Positions 7,675 to 15,965 of a stretch of 64,000 bases of DNA are shown one piece after another. Under the pieces are notes generated by a model, which saw only the letters and a program-made list of their open reading frames with translations, searched no databases and was not told the DNA's origin. A program made the position numbers and the translations under genes. The stretch covers positions 124,001 through 188,000 of the forward strand of contig JAWKWB010000002.1 of the NCBI GenBank assembly GCA_041397775.1, given 5' to 3'. This DNA comes from Ga0077555 sp041397775 (GTDB lineage Bacteria; Pseudomonadota; Alphaproteobacteria; Rhizobiales; Hyphomicrobiaceae). The stretch's first letter is position 1; each line of letters opens with the position of its first letter.

Positions 7675-8859
7675 ATGACCGTGCGCGCGGGACGCGAGTT
7701 CCTCTCCATCCCCGGTCCAACGAACGTGCCCGACGAGGTGCTGCAAGCCATGCACCGGCCGGCCGTCGATATTTACTCCGGCGGCATGCTCGATCTCGGC
7801 CAGTCCTGCCATGACGACATGCGCAAGGTCTTCCGGACGAAGAACCGCGTCTACATCTACGCCGCCAACGGTCATGGCGGATGGGAGGCGGCGTTCTCCA
7901 ACGTCCTTTCGCGCGGCGACAAGGTGCTCGTGCTCGAGAGCGGCCGCTTCGCCATCGGCTGGGGCGAAATGGCGAGCATGATGGGTGCCGACGTCGAAGT
8001 GCTGCCGCAGGATCTGCGCAAGGCCGTCGATCCCGCCCAGGTCGAGGAGCGCCTGCGCGCCGACAGGGGGCACGAGATCAAGGCCATCATGGTCGTGCAG
8101 ATCGACACCGCCTCGAGCTGCGTCAACGACATCCCCGCAATCCGCAAGGCCATGGACAACGCCGGCCATCCCGCCTTGCTGATGGTCGATTGCGTCGCCT
8201 CCCTCGGCTGCATGCCCTTCGAGCACGACGCCTGGGGCGTCGACGTGTCGATGGCGGGCTCGCAGAAGGGCCTCATGACGCCGCCGGGCCTCGCCTTCGT
8301 GGCCGCCAGCGACAAGGCACGCGCCGCCCACAAGACGGCCGGCATGCGCACCATGTACTGGGATTGGACGTTCCGTGACGGCGAGCTGAGCTACCACAAG
8401 TATTGCGGCACGCCGCCCGAGCACCTGCTGTTTGCGCTGCGCAAGTCGATCGACATCCTGTTCGCGGAAGGCATGGAGAACGCCTTCAGGCGCCACGCGC
8501 TCCTTGCCGAAGCGACGCGCCGCGCGGTCGGACGCTGGGCGGAAGGCCAGGCACTGGGCTTCAACGTCGACAACCCCGCCGAACGGGCGGCCTCCGTGAC
8601 GAACGTCATCGTCAAGGACGGCAAGGCCACCGCCGTGATCGATTATGCCCGCGAAAAATGCGGCGTCGTGCTCGGTGTCGGTCTCGGCGACCTGGGCGGC
8701 AAGGCCTTCCGTATCGCGCACATGGGCCACACCAACGCGCCGATGGTGATCGGCACGCTGGGCGCCATCGAGATGGCGTTGAAGGGCCTTGCCATCCCGC
8801 ACGGCGCCGGCGGTGTGTCTGCCGCCATCGACTACCTGGCCGGCGAAGTCGGGGCCTGA
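7675..8859 (+). CDS. Class V aminotransferase, serine-glyoxylate / alanine-glyoxylate type
   Basis: A 394-residue fold-type I PLP enzyme. Family marks: FLSIPGPTNVPDEVLQAMHR at the start, AANGHGGWEAAFSNVLSRGD, MVDCVASLGCMPFEHDAWGV and the Schiff-base lysine in AGSQKGLMTPPGL. The C-terminal part ends RIAHMGHTNAPMVIGTLGAI, as in serine-glyoxylate aminotransferases (SgaA) of methylotrophs and rhizobia, which convert serine and glyoxylate to hydroxypyruvate and glycine. Exact donor specificity cannot be read. ATG 7675 has AAGGA upstream. It stands alone, with no serine-cycle genes beside it. Confidence 0.88.
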   Translation: MTVRAGREFLSIPGPTNVPDEVLQAMHRPAVDIYSGGMLDLGQSCHDDMRKVFRTKNRVYIYAANGHGGWEAAFSNVLSRGDKVLVLESGRFAIGWGEMASMMGADVEVLPQDLRKAVDPAQVEERLRADRGHEIKAIMVVQIDTASSCVNDIPAIRKAMDNAGHPALLMVDCVASLGCMPFEHDAWGVDVSMAGSQKGLMTPPGLAFVAASDKARAAHKTAGMRTMYWDWTFRDGELSYHKYCGTPPEHLLFALRKSIDILFAEGMENAFRRHALLAEATRRAVGRWAEGQALGFNVDNPAERAASVTNVIVKDGKATAVIDYAREKCGVVLGVGLGDLGGKAFRIAHMGHTNAPMVIGTLGAIEMALKGLAIPHGAGGVSAAIDYLAGEVGA

Positions 8860-8873
8860 CGCACTGGAAGCGC

Positions 8874-9092
8874 TTATGCGCCACCGCTGTCCGGCTTGGA
8901 GGCGAGGAACAGACGTGCCTCGTCCAGCGTGAACGAGTGCGGGTTGGCCATGGACAGCCCGTACAGCGCACCGTCGATGCCCGGCGTCATGAGGTGCCAG
9001 CGGTCCTGGCCATCGAGCGCGCGGCGCATCACATAGCCTTTGCGTTGGGCCAGCACGCGCGTCTCCTGCTCGATCAGTGTGTCGGTCGCCAT
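8874..9092 (-). CDS. Small conserved-looking hypothetical protein (72 aa)
   Basis: A 72-residue soluble protein (MATDTLIEQETRVLAQRKGY at the start; WHLMTPGIDGALYGLSMANP in the middle). The case for a real gene is a strong GGGAGGA site 4 bases before the ATG, a gap-filling position between two plus-strand genes, and a typical composition. I do not recognise a domain. It is convergent with the aminotransferase gene, ending 14 bases after that gene's stop. Confidence 0.65.
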   Translation of the reverse strand: MATDTLIEQETRVLAQRKGYVMRRALDGQDRWHLMTPGIDGALYGLSMANPHSFTLDEARLFLASKPDSGGA

Positions 9093-9270
9093 CCGGTCCT
9101 CCCGCGCTGAAGAGCTTTTGCCTCGAAGGTAGTGCGATTTGTCGCGCCGACCAATGCAAAACGAGACGACGGCTATCGAGCAGCGCACGCTGCATGAGCC
9201 GGCCGCGCCATGGCGCATGACAAATCGGCCGGCGTGATGTACAATGCCGCTGAATCCCGGGAGGAGCCAT

Positions 9271-10350
9271 GTGACCAGCACCGATTTCCGCGGCGCAATC
9301 GATTGCGACATCCACCCCCACGTCCCCGATGTGAAGGCGCTGACGCGCTTCATGGACGACTATTGGCGCGAGGTCGTCGAGGTCCGGGGCATCGACAGCT
9401 TCGAGACCATCGCCTACCCCGACAAGGCGCCGATCACGATGCGGCCGGACTACCGCAAGGCCGACGGCGGTCGCGCCGACGAGGACGCGGGGCGAACGGC
9501 AAGGGCGCTGCTCGATCCGCACGGTTTTTCGCTTGCCATCTGCAACTGTCTCTACGCCGTGCAGATGATCCGTGACGAGCATCTGGCGGCGGCCTTCGCG
9601 CGCGCTGTCAACGACTGGGTGCGCGTGGAGTGGCTGGACCGCGATCCGCGCCTGCGTGGCTCCATCGTCGTCCCCATCCAGAGCATCGAGCGCGCCGTCG
9701 ACGAGGTGAACCGCTGTGCGGCCGACCCGCGCTTCGTGCAGGTGCTGTTTCTCGCCATGGGCGAGCAGCCGCTCGGCAAGAGCATGTTCTGGCCGATCTA
9801 TCGTGCCGCCGAGAAGCACGGCCTGACCATCGGCATTCACGCGGGCTCGAGCTACCATCACGCCATCACCGGCTCGGGCTGGCCCAGCTACTATGCCGAG
9901 GACTATGCCTCCCAAGCGCTGGGCTTCCACGCCCAGCTCGGCAGTCTCGTCGCCGAGGGTGTCTTCGTGAAGTTCCCCGGCCTGAAGGCTGTGATGATCG
10001 AGAGCGGCGTGACGTGGCTGCCGCCCTATCTGTGGCGCTTCTCGAAGTTCTGGAAGGGCGTCCGGCTGGAGGTGCCGTGGATCGACCGGCCCCCCGTCGA
10101 GATCGTGCGCGACCACATCCGGCTGACGATGCAGCCGTTCGATGCGCCCGCTGATCCCGACGTGGTCCGCCGCACGATCGATCAGTTGCCCTCGCCGGAC
10201 ATGCTGCTGTTTGCGTCGGACTTCCCGCACTGGCAGTATGACGGCGATGCCATGTTGCCGCCGGGTATCGACGACACGCTTGCCCGCAGGATTTTGATCG
10301 ACAACGCACGTGCCACCTATCCCCGCCTGGGAGGTTCTCATGCCCCTTGA
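9271..10350 (+). CDS. Amidohydrolase family 2 metal-dependent hydrolase/decarboxylase (first paralogue)
   Basis: A 359-residue TIM-barrel protein of the Amidohydro_2 family (ACMSD / gamma-resorcylate decarboxylase group). Metal-binding features: DCDIHPHVPD near the N terminus (HxH-like), GIHAGSSYHH in the middle, and LLFASDFPHWQYDGD with the conserved aspartate and histidine near the end. The start is taken as GTG 9271, directly after GGGAGGAG (9259-9266); an ATG at 9244 lies before that site and would make the site internal. Its 3' end overlaps the next gene by 11 bases. The family hydrolyses or decarboxylates cyclic and aromatic acids; substrate unknown. Confidence 0.85.
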   Translation: MTSTDFRGAIDCDIHPHVPDVKALTRFMDDYWREVVEVRGIDSFETIAYPDKAPITMRPDYRKADGGRADEDAGRTARALLDPHGFSLAICNCLYAVQMIRDEHLAAAFARAVNDWVRVEWLDRDPRLRGSIVVPIQSIERAVDEVNRCAADPRFVQVLFLAMGEQPLGKSMFWPIYRAAEKHGLTIGIHAGSSYHHAITGSGWPSYYAEDYASQALGFHAQLGSLVAEGVFVKFPGLKAVMIESGVTWLPPYLWRFSKFWKGVRLEVPWIDRPPVEIVRDHIRLTMQPFDAPADPDVVRRTIDQLPSPDMLLFASDFPHWQYDGDAMLPPGIDDTLARRILIDNARATYPRLGGSHAP

Positions 10351-11458
10351 TATTGCGCAGGCTCCGCACGACGCAGGCGCCACCGGTCCCGGTTCCAACC
10401 GTCTCGCCATCATCGACAGCGACATCCATCCCGCCGTGCGCTCGCTGTCCGATCTTCGCCCCTACCTGTCGAACCACTGGTGGGAGTATGCGAACACCTA
10501 CGGTCTGCGCCGCAAGCACGGCAGTGCCACCGTCGAGCCCTATCCCAAGGCTGCTCCCCTAGCCTGCCGGCGCGACGCCTGGCCGGAGGATGGCGGCCGC
10601 CCCGGCGCCAGCCTCGCGCTGATGCAGAAGCAGTATCTCGATCCTGCCGGCGTCGAGCTGGGCGTGCTCGGCCCGTTGGGGCCCACCGGCCAGGGTGACT
10701 TCAATCTCGATTTCTCCGCCGCCATGTGCACCGCCACGAACGAGTGGCAGCGCGAGGCATGGACGAAGGAGGATCGGCGCCTGCGCTCTGCGATCGTCGT
10801 GCCCTACGAGGATGGCCTGGCCTCCGCTGCCGAGATCGAGCGTCTGGGCGCCGACATGAGCTACGCACAGGTCTTCTGCCTGACGCGCTCGTCCGAGCCC
10901 CTGGGCAATCGCCGCTACTGGCCGATGTACGCCGCCGCCGAGCGCTATGACCTGCCTGTCGCCTTCCACGTCTTCGGCACCAGCGGGCATCCCGTCTCGG
11001 GCGCGGGCTGGCCGTCCTATTACATCGAGGAGGGCGCGGGACATTCGACATCGTGCCAGACGGCTGTGACCAGTCTCGTCATGGAAGGTGTGTTCGAGCG
11101 GTTCCCCAAGCTCAAGGTGGTCATGGTCGAGGGCGGCTTTGCATGGCTGCCGATGCTGGCCTGGCGTCTCGACAAGGCCTTCGAGCGCATGCGCGGCGAG
11201 CTGCCCCATCTGAAGCGGCGTCCCTCCGAGTACATCCGCGATCACATCTGGGTCTCCACCCAGCCCATGGAGGAGCCCGACGATCGCCGCCACCTGCTCG
11301 ACGTCATCGACTGGATCGGCTGGGACCGGCTGTTGTTCGCCAGCGACTACCCGCATTGGGATTTCGACGATCCCTTCCGCGCTTTCCCGGCCGGCGTGAC
11401 GCCGGCGCAGCATCGCATGGTGTGTGCCGAGAACGGCCGCAAGGTCTACAGGTTCTGA
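10340..11458 (+). CDS. Amidohydrolase family 2 protein (second paralogue)
   Basis: A 372-residue paralogue of the preceding protein. Shared blocks include SGWPSYYIEEGAG (SGWPSYYAEDYAS in the first), FPKLKVVMVEGGFAWLP, PSEYIRDHIWVSTQP and LLFASDYPHWDFDDP. The N-terminal IIDSDIHPAVRSLSDLRPYL keeps a DxH metal motif. The start (ATG 10340, with GGGAGG ahead) lies inside the end of the upstream gene, so translation is probably coupled. Two diverged copies in tandem may form a hetero-oligomer or act on successive intermediates; neither is shown by the sequence. A Rieske ferredoxin gene follows after a single base. Confidence 0.85.
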   Translation: MPLDIAQAPHDAGATGPGSNRLAIIDSDIHPAVRSLSDLRPYLSNHWWEYANTYGLRRKHGSATVEPYPKAAPLACRRDAWPEDGGRPGASLALMQKQYLDPAGVELGVLGPLGPTGQGDFNLDFSAAMCTATNEWQREAWTKEDRRLRSAIVVPYEDGLASAAEIERLGADMSYAQVFCLTRSSEPLGNRRYWPMYAAAERYDLPVAFHVFGTSGHPVSGAGWPSYYIEEGAGHSTSCQTAVTSLVMEGVFERFPKLKVVMVEGGFAWLPMLAWRLDKAFERMRGELPHLKRRPSEYIRDHIWVSTQPMEEPDDRRHLLDVIDWIGWDRLLFASDYPHWDFDDPFRAFPAGVTPAQHRMVCAENGRKVYRF

Positions 11459-11459
11459 T

Positions 11460-11873
11460 ATGGTCCGGCATGTCGTGGCGCGCGCCGCCGAGATCCCGCC
11501 CGGCGGGCGCAAGCTCGTGACGATCGACGGCAAGGGCGTCGTCGTGTTCAATCTGAACGGCGAGTTCTACGCCCTGTCGGACAAGTGCCCTCACAAGGGC
11601 GCCAGCTTGTGCGATGGCGTCGTCACCGGTCTCGTCGAATCACACGAGCCGGGCGAAGTGACCTACTCCCGCCCCGGCGAGATCATCCGCTGCCCCTGGC
11701 ATCAGTGGGAGTTCGATATCCGCACCGGCCGGTCCTGGTGCGATCCCCGGCGCATGCGCCTGATGAAGTTCGACGTCGCCGTCGAGCACGGCGCAACCCT
11801 CGTCGAAGGCCCCTATGTCGCTGAAACCTACAAGGTCTCGGTCGAGGAGGACTATGTCGTCGTGGAAGTGTGA
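11460..11873 (+). CDS. Rieske [2Fe-2S] ferredoxin-type protein
   Basis: A 137-residue single-domain Rieske protein. Cluster ligands are CPHKG (Cys-X-His) and CPWHQWEFD (Cys-X2-His), with about 39 residues between them. That spacing is longer than in classical Rieske ferredoxins and holds an insert (LVESHEPGEVTYSRPGEIIR). Such proteins carry electrons to oxygenases or act as scaffold subunits. It begins one base after the second amidohydrolase stop, so the three genes form one operon; no oxygenase alpha subunit is nearby. Partner unknown. Confidence 0.88.
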   Translation: MVRHVVARAAEIPPGGRKLVTIDGKGVVVFNLNGEFYALSDKCPHKGASLCDGVVTGLVESHEPGEVTYSRPGEIIRCPWHQWEFDIRTGRSWCDPRRMRLMKFDVAVEHGATLVEGPYVAETYKVSVEEDYVVVEV

Positions 11874-11910
11874 CGACGGCGACCGCCGAATGCACACGCA
11901 CAGGCAACCA

Positions 11911-11942
11911 CCGCTGGTTTCAGGGACACCTGCAACCAGCGG
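11911..11942. terminator. Hairpin in convergent Rieske/infA gap
   Basis: Perfect 9-bp inverted repeat CCGCTGGTT / AACCAGCGG with a 14-base loop between two convergent genes. No T-run on either side, so it may be only a weak or factor-assisted terminator. Confidence 0.4.
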
Positions 11943-11995
11943 ATGAGAGGATAGAATAGCAGTGCGCTGGCGCACTGGCGGCTGGGCGCCGGCGC

Positions 11996-12289
11996 TCAGC
12001 GGCGGCGTGGCGGTGGGCGGCGTCCGCCGGGGCCACCTGGCCCTGCGCCCGGAGGCGGTCCGGTGCGCGTGTCCTTGTGCCGGAAATTGATCCGTCCCTT
12101 CGACAGGTCGTAGGGGGTCATCTCAACCGTCACCTTGTCGCCGGCAAGGATGCGGATGCGGTTCTTCTTCATGCGGCCGGAGGTGTATGCGATCACCTCG
12201 TGACCGTTCTCCAGCTTCACACGGCAGCGGGCATCGGGAAGCACTTCTTCCACGACGCCTTCGAACTCGAGCATCTCTTCCTTGGCCAT
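11996..12289 (-). CDS. infA: Translation initiation factor IF-1 with extended C terminus
   Basis: A 97-residue IF-1. Residues 1-72 are the S1/OB-fold domain (MAKEEMLEFEGVVEEVLPDA, AYTSGRMKKNRIRILAGDKV, TPYDLSKGRINFRHK). IF-1 occupies the ribosomal A site during initiation. The last 25 residues, rich in Gly, Pro and Arg (ending RRPPPRRR), extend beyond the usual length; alphaproteobacterial second copies of infA can carry such basic tails. It lies downstream of cspA on the same strand, separated by a terminator, so it probably has its own promoter within 12290-12360. Confidence 0.93.
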   Translation of the reverse strand: MAKEEMLEFEGVVEEVLPDARCRVKLENGHEVIAYTSGRMKKNRIRILAGDKVTVEMTPYDLSKGRINFRHKDTRTGPPPGAGPGGPGGRRPPPRRR

Positions 12290-12363
12290 CCCGTCTCCAT
12301 GACATACGGCGCGCGCTGAAATCAGACCTTCGGGTAAGCTCACTCGAGCGCGAAGGCAAACGA

Positions 12364-12395
12364 AAAGGGGGCGGACCCGCACGCCCGCCCCCTTT
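12364..12395 (-). terminator. Intrinsic terminator after cspA
   Basis: Perfect 11-bp stem AAAGGGGGCGG / CCGCCCCCTTT. Read on the minus strand it ends CCCCCTTTT, 24 bases past the cspA stop. Confidence 0.8.
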
Positions 12396-12418
12396 ATTGG
12401 GGATGCTGTGGGCGATTA

Positions 12419-12622
12419 TTACGCCTTGAGGTCTACGGCTGCGTTCTTGCCGTTCCGGCCCCTCTCGATCTCGTAGGAGATCTTCTGGCCCTCACGCAGG
12501 CCGGTCAGGCCAGCCCGCTGCACGGCCGAGATGTGAACGAACACATCGTTACCGCCTTCGTCAGGCTGAATGAACCCATAACCCTTCTGCGCGTTGAACC
12601 ATTTCACGGTGCCAGTCGCCAT
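12419..12622 (-). CDS. Cold-shock family protein (CspA-like)
   Basis: A 67-residue cold-shock domain: MATGTVKWFNAQKGYGFIQP contains RNP1 (KGYGFI), followed by DVFVHISAVQRAGL (RNP2) and EGQKISYEIERGRNGKNAA. It binds single-stranded RNA/DNA as an RNA chaperone. Whether cold-induced cannot be told. The 209-base region upstream (12623-12831), which would carry the promoter and leader, is AT-richer than its surroundings and has no other gene. Confidence 0.95.
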   Translation of the reverse strand: MATGTVKWFNAQKGYGFIQPDEGGNDVFVHISAVQRAGLTGLREGQKISYEIERGRNGKNAAVDLKA

Positions 12623-12831
12623 CTAGTCTCTCCAAGGCCACACGGGCCGCGTGCCCAATTGCCCGCGGCCATCAAATCACGCATTGGAGTGAATACCAGT
12701 ATCGGCACAGCTCAGCCGTCGTGTATAGCGCGCACCAAAGCGAGTTCGATGGCAATAATATGCGCCGGTTTCATGGGAAATGCAATACAGCATCGCGCCG
12801 GCGCATGTAATGCACCAGCGTGTGGCTCTCG

Positions 12832-13263
12832 TTAGCTCGTGATCGCGGCCAGGGCCGCGTAACGGGCCGCCTTGCCGGCAGCCACGAGAAGAAGAAACCG
12901 CCGGAAAGGAACCCTGAGGAGCCCGGCTACAACCGTCAACGGGTCTCCGATACCCGGAACCCACGCCAACAGCAAGGACCAGTGACCATAGGCCGCAAAT
13001 CGTTGCGAAGCGGTTTCGATGCTCGCAGGCGAGAACGGAAACCAGCTATAGCTTTGAAACTGGCGTAGATTTTGGCCAAGCCACCAGTTGAACACGGCGC
13101 CGGCGACATTGCCCACGGTTGCCGTGACGACGAGAGACACCGGGCTTGCGCGCCCCGCGGCGAGCGCCGCCAGCAGCATGGCCTCCGAGGAAAACGGTAG
13201 CAACGTCGCGGCGGCGAACGAGCCGGCCGCCAGCGCGACGTGCACCAGGAATGCCTCCAGCAC
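12832..13263 (-). CDS. YqaA/DedA-like membrane protein
   Basis: A 143-residue membrane protein of the YqaA/SNARE-associated (DedA-like) group: EAFLVHVALAAGSFAAATLL then PFSSEAMLLAALAAG, a TATVGNVAGAVFNWWLGQNL segment, and AWVPGIGDPLTVVAGLLRVP. DedA-type proteins are proposed lipid flippases; the YqaA branch is uncharacterised. The start is a GTG at 13261-13263, weakly supported by AGGT upstream. It begins 8 bases after the monooxygenase gene ends on the same strand, so the two may be co-transcribed. Confidence 0.8.
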   Translation of the reverse strand: MLEAFLVHVALAAGSFAAATLLPFSSEAMLLAALAAGRASPVSLVVTATVGNVAGAVFNWWLGQNLRQFQSYSWFPFSPASIETASQRFAAYGHWSLLLAWVPGIGDPLTVVAGLLRVPFRRFLLLVAAGKAARYAALAAITS

Positions 13264-13271
13264 GGTGGTAC

Positions 13272-14228
13272 CTACGCGCTGCGCCCCATCACCTCGCTGG
13301 CGAATCGGCGCATGGCAGCGATCATGTCTGCGACACCCGGGGCATGGAACGACAGCCCGAGGTCGCCGATGCCGGCGCGCGTCAGGATGTCGATGTCGCT
13401 CTTCATGTCGGCGGCCGTCCCCGACATCGTGCGGCGCCCGCCCGAGACGGCTGCGACGGCGTCGAACGAGACGGGACCCAGCACCACGTGCGCAAGCGTC
13501 ATGGTGCGGGCATCACGGCCCATGCCGGCCGCCAGCTTTGTGAACGCGTCGACGGCGCCGGCAACGCGCTCTGCCGTATCGAGGCGGTTCGCGGGATTGA
13601 GCGAGGCTGGATACCAGCCGTCGCCAAGGCGCACCGCACGCCGCATCGCAGCCGGGCTCTCGCCGCCGATCCAGATCGGGGGGTGCGGCTTCTGCACGGG
13701 CTTGGGGCGGAACAGGAGATTGTCGAAGTTGACGTGCTTGCCGGAAAATTTCGGCGCGTCCTTCGTCCACAGCTCCTTGAACGCCGCGATGTATTCGTCG
13801 GTCACCCGCCCGCGGTCCGCATAATCGGGTGCGCCGACGGCTTCGAATTCCTCCCGCATCCAGCCCGCGCCGCAGCCCACGATGACACGGCCCCCCGAAA
13901 GCACGTCGGCGGTGGCGAGCATCTTGGCGGCAAGGACGGGCTGGCGGTGCGGCACGACCATCACGGAGGTGAGGAGCCTGACCTTGCGCGTGCACCCCGC
14001 CAGGAAGCTGAGGGTGGCGAGCTGCTCCAGGCATTCGCCGCTGGACGCGCCGCCCCAGTCGCCTTCCTCGCTGTAGGGGTAGCGGGAATCGATGTCGCCG
14101 GGGACCACGATATGGTCGTTGACGCTGATGAAATCGAAGCCGAGGCGCTCGGCTTCCGCGGCAACCTCGAGGTAGCCCTGCTGAGTGGCCATGGGCCCGC
14201 GCGACAGCACGTTCACGCCAAATCGCAT
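13272..14228 (-). CDS. LLM-class flavin/F420-dependent oxidoreductase
   Basis: A 318-residue luciferase-like monooxygenase (TIM barrel). Signs: MRFGVNVLSRGPMATQQGYL, FDFISVNDHIVVP, VMVVPHRQPVLAAKMLATAD, GRVIVGCGAGWMREEFEAVG and the PIWIGGESPAAMRRAVRLGD block typical of the F420-dependent subgroup. Members oxidise alcohols, reduce double bonds or open rings using FMN or F420; which cofactor applies here is undetermined, and no F420 biosynthesis gene is in the window. It is divergent from an enoyl-CoA hydratase across a 327-base gap containing a strong inverted repeat. Confidence 0.88.
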   Translation of the reverse strand: MRFGVNVLSRGPMATQQGYLEVAAEAERLGFDFISVNDHIVVPGDIDSRYPYSEEGDWGGASSGECLEQLATLSFLAGCTRKVRLLTSVMVVPHRQPVLAAKMLATADVLSGGRVIVGCGAGWMREEFEAVGAPDYADRGRVTDEYIAAFKELWTKDAPKFSGKHVNFDNLLFRPKPVQKPHPPIWIGGESPAAMRRAVRLGDGWYPASLNPANRLDTAERVAGAVDAFTKLAAGMGRDARTMTLAHVVLGPVSFDAVAAVSGGRRTMSGTAADMKSDIDILTRAGIGDLGLSFHAPGVADMIAAMRRFASEVMGRSA

Positions 14229-14423
14229 CTTGGATGTCCTGGTTTCGAGAGTGGGGTGGTATCTGCGGCGAGTTTAGTTCTTTTCACCCCCGTGGCCAGC
14301 CCGAAGTATCCATCGAACGACAAGGCGCGAAGCACCGATCGCGGCCTGCCATGCTCCCCGGGCGACAGGCATCGCGTTTTCGGAAAGTCGGCACGGGTGT
14401 ATCTTGTTTCGTGTTCCCGATGT

Positions 14424-14473
14424 TTCCGACATTTGCATCTGGGAAGCCCGGCAAGCGGATGCAAATCTCGGAA
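14424..14473. promoter_or_regulatory. Long inverted repeat in a divergent promoter region
   Basis: TTCCGACATTTGCATC (14424-14439) and its complement at 14458-14473 match in 15 of 16 positions around an 18-base spacer. It sits in the 327-base gap 14229-14555 between the LLM oxidoreductase and enoyl-CoA hydratase genes, 83 bases before the latter's ATG. It could be a regulator operator or an RNA hairpin. The rest of the gap shows nothing else. Confidence 0.6.
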
Positions 14474-14555
14474 CCGGGCCACTGGACCGGCCGGAGCCGC
14501 GCTATATCATGGCGGATCTGTGCCAAGAGAACGCTGAAACCGGAGGAGACTGAAA

Positions 14556-15326
14556 ATGGAAACCGAGCTGATCCGGGTCAGCGTGACGGACCACGTCGCT
14601 GTGGTCACCATGGACCATCCCCCGGTCAATGCGCAGAACGCGCAGTTCAACATCGAGATGGCCTACGTTTTCGACATGCTGAGCGACCGCGCCGACGTGC
14701 GCGTCGTCGTGCTGACGGGCGCAGGCCGCATCTTCTCGGCGGGGGCCGACCTCAAGGCCCGTCCCGACCGCGGCACGCCGGGCGAGCGCTGGCAGCACAA
14801 TCGCCGGGCGCGCGAGAGCTATCACGCCGTGCGCGAATGCACGAAGCCTGTCATCGCCGCCATCAACGGCGCAGCGCTCGGCGCCGGCCTCGCCGTCGCC
14901 GCCTCCTGCGACATTCTCTTCGCGGCCGATGAAGCCGTCATGGGGCTGCCCGAGATCGACGTCGGCCTGCTCGGCGGCGGCAAGCACACGCAGCGCCTGT
15001 TCCCGCACTCGACGCAACGCCGCATGATGCTGACGGGCTATCGCGTGCCGGGTCCGGAACTCTACCGCCTCGGTGTCGTCGAGGCCTCCGTGCCGCGCGA
15101 CAAGCTCATGGAAACGGTGATGGAGGTCGCGCGCCAGATCGCGGCCAAGAGCCCGGCGGCCATCCGCCTCGCCAAGCGCACCCTCAACACCATCGAGGAC
15201 ATGACGCTACGCGACGGCTATCGCTACGAGCAGTACATGACGACGGAGCTCGGCGATCACCCCGATTCGCGTGAGGCCCAAGCAGCCTTCCGCGAGAAGC
15301 GCGCGCCCCGGTTCAGCGAAAGCTGA
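14556..15326 (+). CDS. Enoyl-CoA hydratase/isomerase family protein
   Basis: A 256-residue crotonase-fold enzyme. Oxyanion-hole segments are GRIFSAGADLKARPD and AAINGAALGAGLAVAASCD; EAVMGLPEIDVGLLGGGKHT supplies the second catalytic region. The usual Glu of the first active-site position is not obvious, but the GLPE stretch has the second one. The C terminus RYEQYMTTELGDHPDSREAQ follows the family. It acts on a CoA thioester in beta-oxidation or aromatic ring-cleavage routes. CGGAGGAG precedes the ATG. It converges with moaB, with 7 bases between stops. Confidence 0.88.
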   Translation: METELIRVSVTDHVAVVTMDHPPVNAQNAQFNIEMAYVFDMLSDRADVRVVVLTGAGRIFSAGADLKARPDRGTPGERWQHNRRARESYHAVRECTKPVIAAINGAALGAGLAVAASCDILFAADEAVMGLPEIDVGLLGGGKHTQRLFPHSTQRRMMLTGYRVPGPELYRLGVVEASVPRDKLMETVMEVARQIAAKSPAAIRLAKRTLNTIEDMTLRDGYRYEQYMTTELGDHPDSREAQAAFREKRAPRFSES

Positions 15327-15333
15327 TGCGAGG

Positions 15334-15876
15334 CTATTTGCCCCGGCGATGCTCTTCGAGCCGGGGCAGGATCTCCACGAAGTTGCAGGGCCGGTGGCGG
15401 TTGTCGAGCTGGAACTTGAGGATGCCGTTCCAGCCGTCCTTGCACGCCCCCGGCGAGCCGGGCAGGCAGAAGATATAGGTGCCGTTGGCCACCCCGCCGC
15501 AGGCGCGCGACTGGATGGTGGAGGTGTCGATCTTCTGGAACGAGATCATGTGGAAGACGACGGAGAAGCCGTCGATCTCCTTCTCGAAGAGCGGACGCAC
15601 GGCTTCCGGCGTCACGTCGCGGCCGGTGAAGCCGGTGCCGCCCGTGGTGATCACCACGTCGATATCCGGATTGGCGATCCAGCCCTGCACCTTGGCGCGG
15701 ATCTGCGCCACGTCGTCCTTGACGAGCGCCCGGTCGGTCAGTTCGTGACCAGCATCCGCGATCAGCTCGGCCAGCGTGTTGCCCGACTTGTCCTCGGCGA
15801 GCGAGCGGGTATCGGACATCGTCAAAATGGCGATGCGGACGGGAATGAAGGGGCGGCTCTCGTCGATCTTGGCCAT
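15334..15876 (-). CDS. moaB: Molybdenum cofactor biosynthesis protein MoaB
   Basis: A 180-residue MogA/MoaB-family protein that adenylylates molybdopterin before metal insertion. Motifs: VRIAILTMSDTRSLAEDKSG, VITTGGTGFTGRDVTPEAV (the MPT-binding GGTG loop) and IFCLPGSPGACKDGW. The length matches the MoaB branch in alphaproteobacteria. CGGAGA precedes the ATG at 15876. No other molybdopterin gene is close. Confidence 0.93.
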   Translation of the reverse strand: MAKIDESRPFIPVRIAILTMSDTRSLAEDKSGNTLAELIADAGHELTDRALVKDDVAQIRAKVQGWIANPDIDVVITTGGTGFTGRDVTPEAVRPLFEKEIDGFSVVFHMISFQKIDTSTIQSRACGGVANGTYIFCLPGSPGACKDGWNGILKFQLDNRHRPCNFVEILPRLEEHRRGK

Positions 15877-15965
15877 CTGTCGTCTCCGCTCGGTATGTGA
15901 GGCGCGTTCCCCCCCGCTCATAGCACGGCGCCGGCAATGCGTGCTCTGCGGCGCGATGCGCCGCC

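Noticed and set aside
7546..10425. Open frame of 959 codons on the minus strand
   Set aside because: Shadow of the aminotransferase and amidohydrolase genes, with biased His/Arg/Gly composition and no recognisable domain.
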